DNA from: Cellulomonas denverensis
GTDB lineage: Bacteria; Actinomycetota; Actinomycetes; Actinomycetales; Cellulomonadaceae
DNA: 64,000 nt
Direction of reading: 5' to 3'
NCBI RefSeq assembly: GCF_012396125.1
Contig: NZ_JAAXOX010000001.1
Location: 744,001-808,000, forward strand
The translations under genes and the position numbers were made by a program. The notes beneath the pieces are model-generated. The model did no database searches and was not told the DNA's origin. It saw nothing but the letters and a program-made list of their open reading frames with translations. Positions 16,302 to 22,448 of this stretch are shown piece by piece. Each line of letters opens with the position of its first letter. Within the stretch, counting starts at the first letter, position 1.

Positions 16302-16802
16302 TCAATACTTGTCGGTGGACTCCCTAAGTGTGTCGTGCATCGACGGCAGCCGGTCGGCCAGTCCGGACAGTCGATCAGCGAGTTCGAAGAGGTCTTCCTT
16401 GCTCCGCACGCGGGCCCCGCCCTTGAGCCTCGTGAGCGACACGACGCGGCTGATCGGCGGCTCCTCGCCCATACGGATCCAGTCCTCGTCGAGGATGTCT
16501 GACGTCACGGACGCGAAGCTGTGCATCAGTTCCCCTCGCTCGTTCAGCGCGGTTTCGGCGGCCGCGGCCCACCCCTCGATGGTTCGTGCTGCCTCGGTCC
16601 CGGCCATCTCGGCAAGTGCGGGGCTCCGTTTGATCGCGCTCACCTTGTCCTTGGCGCTGCCCCGGTAGTCGACGTTCCCGCCTGTGGCGAGCGCGCGGAC
16701 GACAGCGAGCGCGAACTCGACGCGCGTCGCGGAGAGCGCGATGAGCCCGATCGGTTCCAGCAGTGGGCGAACTAGGGGGTCGAGGTCATTCAGAGCGCTC
16801 AT
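16302..16802 (-). CDS. Hypothetical protein with HEPN-like RxxxxH motif
   Basis: A 166-aa, mostly helical soluble protein that I do not recognise. The helix SATRVEFALAVVRALATGG is followed by NERGELMHSFA, where R89 and H94 make an Rx4H arrangement in the sequence style (xxRGxLxHS) of HEPN-fold proteins. The C-terminal half is charged and helical (SKEDLFELADRLSGLADRL). The ATG is at 16802; no Shine-Dalgarno or clear leaderless hexamer stands out. It lies inside the tRNA-Ser-bounded insertion and has lower-GC, less biased codons than its chromosomal neighbours. HEPN assignment is a guess from one motif and helix content. Confidence 0.6.
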   Translation of the reverse strand: MSALNDLDPLVRPLLEPIGLIALSATRVEFALAVVRALATGGNVDYRGSAKDKVSAIKRSPALAEMAGTEAARTIEGWAAAAETALNERGELMHSFASVTSDILDEDWIRMGEEPPISRVVSLTRLKGGARVRSKEDLFELADRLSGLADRLPSMHDTLRESTDKY

Positions 16803-16868
16803 GGCTCATGTTCATAGCAGCTTGACTCGCCCACCTGGCGCTATCCGCGGGTCGAACGTGATGCCAGA

Positions 16869-17114
16869 ATGGTCGCCGTCGCTTGGCTGAGCCCGGTCTC
16901 CGGGTCCATGGCAGCGGCTGCCGTAGTCATCGCGATCATCTGCAACCTGCTCGAAGCCCGGCTCCCCCACCAAGAGGTCCGCTCGGACCGGCAGAGGAGC
17001 AAGGAATCGGGGGTGGTGCCTATGGTCAGGCGCATCTGGGTTGATCTCACTCGCGTGGTCACCGTCGTTGCCGGCTCGATCGCGACTGGCGTGGCAGCGG
17101 CTGCACTGGGCTGA
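16869..17114 (+). CDS. Small two-helix membrane protein
   Basis: An 81-aa predicted membrane protein. One hydrophobic helix spans about residues 10-29 (SGSMAAAAVVIAIICNLLEA), then a charged loop with RSDRQRSKES, then a second helix near 62-80 (VVTVVAGSIATGVAAAALG). It has no family resemblance that I recognise. It is divergent from the HEPN-like gene at 16302-16802, with starts 66 bp apart. Existence as a gene rests only on length and hydrophobic pattern. Such small membrane proteins sometimes accompany toxin or defence genes. Confidence 0.45.
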   Translation: MVAVAWLSPVSGSMAAAAVVIAIICNLLEARLPHQEVRSDRQRSKESGVVPMVRRIWVDLTRVVTVVAGSIATGVAAAALG

Positions 17115-17508
17115 GCCCAGCGGCCCGCCATGTCAGATCGCGCAGATGGGCGCGGGACCGCGTGTTCGTGCTCGCGTATCGTGGTACGTGCCCGAGGCAG
17201 AAGCCGAGGGAAGTCGAAGGCTCTAGACCCGTCCAAACGGTCGTGGCGCTCGCGCCTTACGTATGTCCGGCGTCAGACGTCGATGACCTCGAGGATCAGC
17301 GAAATGGCACGCCGACGGAAGTCACCACCGCGTGCGTACGCCCACCGAAGTCGCGAACCTCGAAGGTAAGCGTTTGGTCGCGGGTTCGAGTCCCGTCGGC
17401 TCCACGCGTGGGGCCCCAGTCCAGTGTTAGAGCAGCCGCCTGATTTCGACCAGGTCGGTCAGGTGGGCAGGGGAGCTCCTGGAGTTCCCGCCGTGTGCCT
17501 GAGCAGAA
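17115..17508. other. Non-coding stretch inside the insertion
   Basis: About 394 bp with no supported gene. It contains the tRNA-like 3' remnant at about 17366-17405 and otherwise looks like degraded sequence. Confidence 0.5.
17366..17405 (+). pseudogene. tRNA- or tmRNA-like 3' end remnant
   Basis: A T-arm (stem GCGGG, loop TTCGAGT, stem CCCGT) is followed by an acceptor-like strand CGGCTCC and A. No matching 5' half (GGAGCCG) or anticodon arm is found upstream. It resembles the 3' tail of a tRNA or of tmRNA left by a second integration event. It differs from the tRNA-Ser fragment and lies on the opposite strand. Confidence 0.6.
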
Positions 17509-18039
17509 CTACGGGCCGGGAACGGTGCGGGGCTGCTCCCGACGCAGGAAGCCGGCGACGCTCGTGCAATTGATGCCGAACTCGCCACACGTGTACGGGA
17601 TCTTCGGTCGCATGCGGGACGGTGCCGGGCCGTCCGCAGTCTCGAGCGTGATCACCGTCAGGTTTTCGACGGCGGCGAGTGAGATAACCATGAGGTCACC
17701 GAGGTAGTGCAGGTCCCGCCCGTAGCCGGGGAGTCGGTTCACGATCTCCTTCGCTTTCGTGAGCTGGTCGGTGGTCGGACCTCGGAACATGCCCGGGCGT
17801 GCACGCACCCAGTCGTGGATGTTCTGGTCCTTGAGCGCCCACTTTCCGAGCTCGGTCTTCACCGCGTCGGGGGCGATGATCTCGCCGTTGGTGATCAGTC
17901 GTTCGAAGAGCGCCCACTGTGGGGCGAACACGTCAGCGCCGTAGAACTCGTCGTCAGCCTGGTGCAGGAAGGACACGATCACGTTCGTGTCGATGCAGTA
18001 CCTCGGTTCGACGTCGAACAGTGCGGGCTGAACGGTCAC
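17509..18039 (-). CDS. DUF4411 (PIN-like) toxin
   Basis: A 176-aa PIN-fold protein of the DUF4411 family, probably an endoribonuclease toxin. Acidic positions expected for the PIN metal site are visible: D17 in YCIDTN, E63 in KTELGKW, D115 in HYLGDLMVISLAA and an acidic residue in TLETAD (133-136). The family's closing motif is also present: KIPYTCGEFGINCTSVAGFLRRE, resembling the 'KIPdvCexlGIxC' end of DUF4411. The GTG start at 18039 overlaps the stop of the ImmA-type partner (GTGA, 18036-18039), so antitoxin and toxin are translationally coupled with the antitoxin first. It lies in the tRNA-Ser-bounded insertion. Confidence 0.85.
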   Translation of the reverse strand: MTVQPALFDVEPRYCIDTNVIVSFLHQADDEFYGADVFAPQWALFERLITNGEIIAPDAVKTELGKWALKDQNIHDWVRARPGMFRGPTTDQLTKAKEIVNRLPGYGRDLHYLGDLMVISLAAVENLTVITLETADGPAPSRMRPKIPYTCGEFGINCTSVAGFLRREQPRTVPGP

Positions 18040-19154
18040 CGGCCGCTCCGGGCCGCGTACTCCTCGCGGTATCGAGCCACGTTGTGCTCCGCGACACCGA
18101 GCAGGGCCGCAGCGTCCTGACGTGCCAGCCTGCCCGAGTCAAGGCTCGTGAGGACCTCGCCGGCGAAGCGCCGACCGACCTTGTTGATCTGCGACGGGTA
18201 GTACGAACCTCCGTCCTTTGACTCGACCCTGCGTGTCTGGCGGCGTCCGTCGAGCATGTCGAACCGCGTCTGGGTGATGTACCCAAGGTCCTTCATGCGG
18301 ATGAGGAGCGCCGCCTGGCTGACATGCACGTGCCGGCTGAGCAGCCGAAGCGTCGCATCGTCCTCGGTGTCGTCGCGGCCCCACGGATGACTGCGCGCGT
18401 CAACGAGCAACTCAGATGGGAGTAGGGCTGCGCCCGCGACGGCGTTGCAGAACCGTTCAATCGTCGCGTGGTCGTCGAGGTCGCACAGGCCGGTGGCGCG
18501 CATGACGACGTGCACGTACTCGTGAACCACTGAGAACAGGCGCGCGTACGGGGTGTCCTGGGTGTCTACGACCACGATGCAGTGCTGTTCGCGTCGCAAG
18601 CTGAACGCCCTGACAGTCGGGTCTTCCAGGCGGCGTTGCGCGACGTAGATGCACTGACGGTGGAGGGCCTCGACCCACAGTCGAAGCGCCGCGTACTCGT
18701 CCTTCGCGGCGCGTTGTTCGTCGATGCTCACACAGAGCGCTGCTCGAACGCGCTCACCCGCGGTCTCGACCGGGACATCGACGTCGATACGAACGGCGGG
18801 AAGTTGAACCACATCATCGGGGAATAGCTCGATGGCGGCGTCGAGCATCTCCGCTGCCGCCTCGAGTTCCGTGACGAGCTCAGGGGAGATGCCCGCGGCC
18901 TGGTTGGCAACGGTGCGGTGGTCTTGGCCCGTTGCGGGCGGCGGCTCAGGGTCGTCGATCAGCAGGTAGGGCCACGGCCGCTTCAGGAGAGAAGCGAGCG
19001 CCTCGAGGTCGTCAAGATCGATGTCCTGGTCCTCAACGACGAGGTCCGCGACACGGATGTTGCGACCGAGCCGTACGTCGAGATCGCCCGGCGTGATGCG
19101 CCGGTTGCGCAGGATGCTGTTGATCCTGACTGCGCTGACACGAGCGAGCGACAT
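18036..19154 (-). CDS. ImmA/IrrE-type metallopeptidase antitoxin (COG2856)
   Basis: A 372-aa protein that pairs with the downstream DUF4411 toxin. The N-terminal 65 residues look like a degenerate helix-turn-helix region (MSLARVSAVRINSILRNRR and LEALASLLKRPWPYLLID). The central domain carries the zinc-peptidase motif H211-E-Y-V-H215 in SVVHEYVHVV, followed by ERFCNAVAGAALLPSELL, the usual ImmA/IrrE downstream helix. The C-terminal third (RRFAGEVLTSLDSGRLARQDAAALL) recalls other COG2856 antitoxins. The ATG at 19154 has TAGGTT 6 nt upstream on this strand, so it is probably leaderless. In this widespread toxin-antitoxin class the HTH-peptidase is taken to neutralise the PIN toxin; whether proteolysis is required is unknown. 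Confidence 0.87.
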   Translation of the reverse strand: MSLARVSAVRINSILRNRRITPGDLDVRLGRNIRVADLVVEDQDIDLDDLEALASLLKRPWPYLLIDDPEPPPATGQDHRTVANQAAGISPELVTELEAAAEMLDAAIELFPDDVVQLPAVRIDVDVPVETAGERVRAALCVSIDEQRAAKDEYAALRLWVEALHRQCIYVAQRRLEDPTVRAFSLRREQHCIVVVDTQDTPYARLFSVVHEYVHVVMRATGLCDLDDHATIERFCNAVAGAALLPSELLVDARSHPWGRDDTEDDATLRLLSRHVHVSQAALLIRMKDLGYITQTRFDMLDGRRQTRRVESKDGGSYYPSQINKVGRRFAGEVLTSLDSGRLARQDAAALLGVAEHNVARYREEYAARSGR

Positions 19155-19482
19155 GTCCAGAACCTACCGACGCCCGTGCAATCCGCGTCGTGAAGACGCG
19201 CCGTCATCCAGTTGCCATGGTCGTCACGAGCCGCAGCCGATCACGGGTTACGAGGTGCGGGACCGGCGTCCATGACTTCGCGCCGACGCCTCCTGATGAG
19301 GCTGGTGCCATACCGTCGTACACGACGTCCGTCGTCAGCCCCGTCCGCTCCTCGAGCACGCACGTGACTCCTGACAGCCACGACCGTGCGGAACGCTGCA
19401 CAGACCGATGCGGCAGGCGCGGCCAGAGCGGCAGCCTAGGTGCTGTGGATTGCCGCTCTGACCAACACAAACACTGCTCCTG
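19155..19482. other. Non-coding right end of the insertion
   Basis: A 328-bp gap between the ImmA-type gene and tRNA-Ser. It holds the TAGGTT hexamer for the ImmA-type gene at 19161-19166 (minus strand). No gene is supported. An AACACTGC octamer here also occurs beside the left tRNA fragment, so the repeated attachment region may extend a little past the tRNA. Confidence 0.45.
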
Positions 19483-19572
19483 CGGAGGGCAAGGGATTCG
19501 AACCCTTGAGTACGGGGTCACCGCACTAACGGTTTTCAAGACCGTCGCTTTCGGCCGCTCAGCCAGCCCTCC
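19483..19572 (-). tRNA. tRNA-Ser (anticodon UGA)
   Basis: A complete class II tRNA on the minus strand: acceptor GGAGGGC/GCCCTCC with discriminator G, D-arm, anticodon stem-loop ACGGT-CTTGAAA-ACCGT with anticodon TGA, long variable arm, and T-arm AAGGG-TTCGAAT-CCCTT. CCA is not encoded. It reads serine UCA/UCG-type codons. Its 3' end borders the accessory insertion to its left. Confidence 0.96.
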
Positions 19573-19604
19573 TGGCGTGCGCGGCGAGACTACCTCAGCG
19601 ATCG

Positions 19605-20390
19605 TCAGGGCAGGATCGCGTCCACATACCCGCCGTCGACCCGCAGCGCGCCGCCGGTGGTGGCCGACGCCAGGGGTGAGGCGAGGTAGGCGACCATCTG
19701 GGCGATCTCCTCCGGTTCGATCAGGCGCTGCAGCAGGGACTGGGGGCGGTGCAGCCGCATGAACTCGCGCTGCGCCTCGTCCCAGGGCAGCGACCGGTCG
19801 ACCAGCTGGTAGACGAAGTCCTCGACGCCGCCGGTGTGGGTGGGGCCGGCGATCACGGAGTTGACGGTGACACCGGTGCCGGCGGCCTCCTTGGCGAAGC
19901 CGCGGGTGACGGCGAGCAGAGCGGTCTTGGTGGTGCCGTAGTGGATCATCTCGGCCGGGATCACCACGGCGGAGTCGCTGGCGATGGTGAGCACCCGGCC
20001 CCAGCCGGCGGCGGTCATGCCGGGCAGGGTGGCACGGATCAGGCGCACGGCGGACAGCACGTTGACGTCGAAGTAGCGCTGCCATTCCTCGTCGGTGATC
20101 TCCAGTGCGGGGGTGGCGCCGAAGATGCCGAGGTTGTTCACCAGGATGTCGACCTGGCCGACGGCGTCCAGCACCGCGGCGGTGCCCTCGGCGGTGGTGA
20201 CGTCCCCGGGGGCGGCGATCAGGTCGCCGTCCAGCTCGGCGATCACGGAGTCGACCACCTCGGGGCGGCGGCCGTTGATCGCGACCCGGGCGCCCGCGGC
20301 GGCGAGGGTGGCGGCGATGGCGCGGCCGATCCCCTGGGTGGAACCGGTGACGAGGGCGGTGCGTCCGGACAGGTCGAGTGCGAGGGCCAT
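19605..20390 (-). CDS. Short-chain dehydrogenase/reductase
   Basis: A 261-aa classical SDR with an NAD(P)-binding Rossmann fold. The cofactor motif TGSTQGIG is at residues 15-22, NNLG (NNAG variant) at 85-88, and the catalytic set Ser138, Tyr151, Lys155 (YGTTK). The C-terminal ASATTGGALRVDGGYVDAI is the usual SDR end. The substrate is unknown. The ATG at 20390 has TACCGT 6 nt upstream on the minus strand (20397-20402), so it is probably leaderless and separately transcribed from the adjacent VapC-like gene. Its stop lies 32 bp from the tRNA-Ser gene, so this is the first core-type gene right of the insertion. Confidence 0.92.
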   Translation of the reverse strand: MALALDLSGRTALVTGSTQGIGRAIAATLAAAGARVAINGRRPEVVDSVIAELDGDLIAAPGDVTTAEGTAAVLDAVGQVDILVNNLGIFGATPALEITDEEWQRYFDVNVLSAVRLIRATLPGMTAAGWGRVLTIASDSAVVIPAEMIHYGTTKTALLAVTRGFAKEAAGTGVTVNSVIAGPTHTGGVEDFVYQLVDRSLPWDEAQREFMRLHRPQSLLQRLIEPEEIAQMVAYLASPLASATTGGALRVDGGYVDAILP

Positions 20391-20411
20391 GTCCCGACGG
20401 TAGGCCTGTGC

Positions 20412-20825
20412 TCAGCGCGCCGCGAACCAGTCCTCGGGCAGTCCGGGACTGACCACCACCAGGTGGTACATCCGCGCCACTTGGGCCAGCCGGGCGTCAT
20501 AGGTGGCGATGGCACCCACCTCCGGGTGTGCAGCCGCCACTCCTAGGTGGAGGGCACCGAAGGGGGACAGCACGCCGGTGACCATCGATGCGAGCCGGAG
20601 GGCCTGATCGAAGTAGCGCACCTCCTCCAACCGGTCCGCGACATCGAGTGCGCGCATGCGGACGGACGCCGTCTGCCCGGCGGCCGCTGCACGCAGCTCG
20701 CTCAGGGACAACGACGTGACCAGGAGGTCCGGCTCCCGGTCCGCTGCCCATCGGCTCCACTCGTCGGACTGCGGGACGCCTGTCAGGTAGCGGACGAGCG
20801 CCGACCCGTCGGCGTAGACCCGCAT
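20412..20825 (-). CDS. PIN-domain VapC-like protein, orphan
   Basis: A 137-aa PIN-domain protein. D6 (YADGSALVRYL), E43 (LSLSELRAAA) and D110 (AIATYDARLA) match three of the four acidic metal-site positions. The third, normally Asp in a 'xxxDALHLA' motif, is glycine at G90 (SPFGALHLG). PIN ribonucleases usually need this Asp, so activity may be weak or absent. No VapB-type antitoxin lies next to it; the flanking genes are the SDR and the conservon GTPase. The ATG at 20825 has TACCCT 6 nt upstream on the minus strand (20832-20837). It looks like a solitary, possibly inactivated toxin. Confidence 0.8.
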   Translation of the reverse strand: MRVYADGSALVRYLTGVPQSDEWSRWAADREPDLLVTSLSLSELRAAAAGQTASVRMRALDVADRLEEVRYFDQALRLASMVTGVLSPFGALHLGVAAAHPEVGAIATYDARLAQVARMYHLVVVSPGLPEDWFAAR

Positions 20826-20918
20826 GTCGGAAGGGTATCCGGGTAGGTGGTGTCCAGGTTCCTGGGTGTGGCTCAGCCCGCCGTACGCAGGGGTGCGACG
20901 GCGGGCCGATAGGTGGTG

Positions 20919-21572
20919 TCAGGCCGCGCGCAGGCGCTGCATGGCGAGCTGGACGAGCTGGATCAGGCTCTGCTTGGTGGCGTCGCGGGACCGCGCGTCG
21001 GTGTACAGCACCGGCACGTGATCCGGGATGGCCAGCGCCTCGCGCACGTCCTCCAGGCGGTGCTTGGCCACCCCGTCGAAGCAGTTCACGCCGACGACGA
21101 ACGGGATGCCGCGCGACTCGAAGTAGTCCACTGCGGGGAAGCACTGGTCCAACCGGTCGGTGTCGACCAGCACCACGGCCCCGATCGCCCCGCGCACCAG
21201 GTCGTCCCACATGAACAGGAACCGGTCCTGGCCCGGGGTGCCGAACAGGTACAGCCACAGCGACCCGGGCAGCGCGATCCGGCCGAAGTCCATCGCCACC
21301 GTGGTCGAGGTCTTCCGGTCCGAGACCCCGCCGGCGTCGTCGACGCCCACCGAGTGCTCGGTCATCGCGGCCTCGGTGTTCAGCGGCTCGATGTCGGAGA
21401 TCGACCCGATGAAGGTGGTCTTGCCGACCGCGAAGCCACCGGCGACGACGATCTTGACCACCGTGGGAGCGGCGCCGGGCTGCTCGCCGGGTCCTGCGGT
21501 GCGGGCGGCGGGCACCGTGGTCGCCGCGGCGTCCACCGTGCTCAGGCCGGGGTCAGAGGGCGGAAATGCCAT
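20919..21572 (-). CDS. Conservon GTPase (CvnD-type, ATP/GTP-binding)
   Basis: A 217-aa small Ras-like GTPase of the CvnD/MglA-related family. P-loop GGFAVGKT is at 45-52, a switch region with TTVAMDFGRI leads to LFGTPGQDRF (G3), and VNCFD stands in for the N/TKxD guanine-specificity motif. It works with the roadblock and DUF742 proteins as a bacterial G-protein-like module downstream of the sensor kinase. I placed the start at ATG 21572, which overlaps the DUF742 gene by 20 bp; the first 35 residues are a disordered Ala/Pro leader. It is the last gene of the four-gene conservon transcribed leftwards from 26813. Confidence 0.9.
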   Translation of the reverse strand: MAFPPSDPGLSTVDAAATTVPAARTAGPGEQPGAAPTVVKIVVAGGFAVGKTTFIGSISDIEPLNTEAAMTEHSVGVDDAGGVSDRKTSTTVAMDFGRIALPGSLWLYLFGTPGQDRFLFMWDDLVRGAIGAVVLVDTDRLDQCFPAVDYFESRGIPFVVGVNCFDGVAKHRLEDVREALAIPDHVPVLYTDARSRDATKQSLIQLVQLAMQRLRAA

Positions 21573-21927
21573 TGAGAACACTCTCCAGCACGCTGAGGGA
21601 CAGGGCGGGCGACTGGCCGGTGCTGACCTCGACCGGGTCGGAGCCGTGCACCCGCACGTACCCCGCCTCGACCAGATCCGACACCACGACCCGGACGACG
21701 CCGAGGGGCAGGTGCAGCAACGCGGACAGCTCGGCCACCGAGATGTAGCCGTGCGAGGCGTGCTGCAGGATGGCGCGCTTCTCCGGGGTGAGTCCCTGGC
21801 CGACGACACCGCCGGGCAGCAGCTCGACCAGCGCCTCCAGCGGGTAGTCCGACCGCTCGGAGCGCACCCGGCCACCGGTCACGGCGTACGGCCGGACCGT
21901 CCGGGTCTCGAACTCGCTCTCGCTCAT
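21553..21927 (-). CDS. DUF742 protein (CvnC-type)
   Basis: A 124-aa DUF742 protein, the third member of the conservon. It starts with a charged segment including TRTVRPYAVTGGR and continues as a winged-helix-like fold (LTPEKRAILQHASHGYISVAELSALLHLPLGVVRVVVSDLVEAGYV). In other actinomycetes it is a membrane-associated partner of the GTPase and may bind DNA, though evidence for DNA binding is limited. The ATG is at 21927, 7 bp after the roadblock stop. Its end overlaps the GTPase start. Confidence 0.92.
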   Translation of the reverse strand: MSESEFETRTVRPYAVTGGRVRSERSDYPLEALVELLPGGVVGQGLTPEKRAILQHASHGYISVAELSALLHLPLGVVRVVVSDLVEAGYVRVHGSDPVEVSTGQSPALSLSVLESVLNGISAL

Positions 21928-21934
21928 CGCAGCC

Positions 21935-22378
21935 TCACACCGGGCGGGTCGCGCCGTCGACGGGGAGGGAGGAACGCATCTCGGTGATCAGCTGAGGGGT
22001 GAGCGTGGCCTCCGTGCGGGAGACCAGCATCGCCATCTCGTAGCCGATCAGGCCGACGTCACAGGTGGCGTCCGCCACCACGGCGAGCACCGACCCGTTC
22101 GACACGCTCATCAGGAACAGGAACAGGTTGTCCATCTCGACGATGGCCTGCCGGACGTCACCGGCGCGCAACTGGCGGGCGGCGCCGCGGGTCAGGCTGG
22201 ACATGCCGGAGACGATCGCCGCGAGCTGGTCGCCGCTGGTCCGGTCGAGCTGCTCGGACATCGCCATCAGCAGACCGTCGGCGGACACCACCAGCGTGTG
22301 CCGGGTGCCGGGCACGGTCCGGACGAAGTTGTCCAGCAGCCAGCCGAAGTTGGCTGCCTCGGTGCTGAGGGTGGTCAC
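21935..22378 (-). CDS. Roadblock/LC7-domain protein (CvnB-type)
   Basis: A 147-aa roadblock/LC7 protein. Typical pieces are NFGWLLDNFVRTVPGTRHTLVVSADGLLMAMSEQLDR (residues 9-45), then DQLAAIVSGMSSLTRGAARQL and a final strand pair MSNGSVLAVVADATCDVGLIGYEMAML. Such proteins regulate the cognate Ras-like GTPase as GAP-like or scaffolding partners. The start is GTG at 22378, 70 bp after the sensor-kinase stop. It belongs to the four-gene conservon. Confidence 0.92.
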   Translation of the reverse strand: MTTLSTEAANFGWLLDNFVRTVPGTRHTLVVSADGLLMAMSEQLDRTSGDQLAAIVSGMSSLTRGAARQLRAGDVRQAIVEMDNLFLFLMSVSNGSVLAVVADATCDVGLIGYEMAMLVSRTEATLTPQLITEMRSSLPVDGATRPV

Positions 22379-22448
22379 TCATCCTCCTGGGGGATGGCAG
22401 CCGGCGGCTGCGGGATCGGGGTGGCGGACGACGGCGCCGGGGCTGCCG

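Larger units (their letters stand above)
16131..19572. mobile_element. Insertion bounded by tRNA-Ser 3' duplication; no integrase
   Basis: The right end is an intact tRNA-Ser(UGA) gene (19483-19572, minus strand). The left end (16131-16189) repeats its 3' part, from the anticodon loop to the acceptor end, with one inserted base and one substitution. This is the arrangement left when an integrative element uses a tRNA 3' end as its attachment site. The 3.3 kb between carries five accessory features and no recombinase, replication or transfer gene. It is therefore a decayed island or a cassette moved in trans. Confidence 0.75.

Noticed and set aside
17115..17405. Complete tmRNA (ssrA) gene ending at 17405
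   Set aside because: No tmRNA 5' end, tag-reading frame or pseudoknot landmarks could be found upstream; only the 3' tail resembles tmRNA or tRNA.
16131..19572. Prophage
   Set aside because: No structural, lysis, replication or integrase gene is present in the 3.4 kb.
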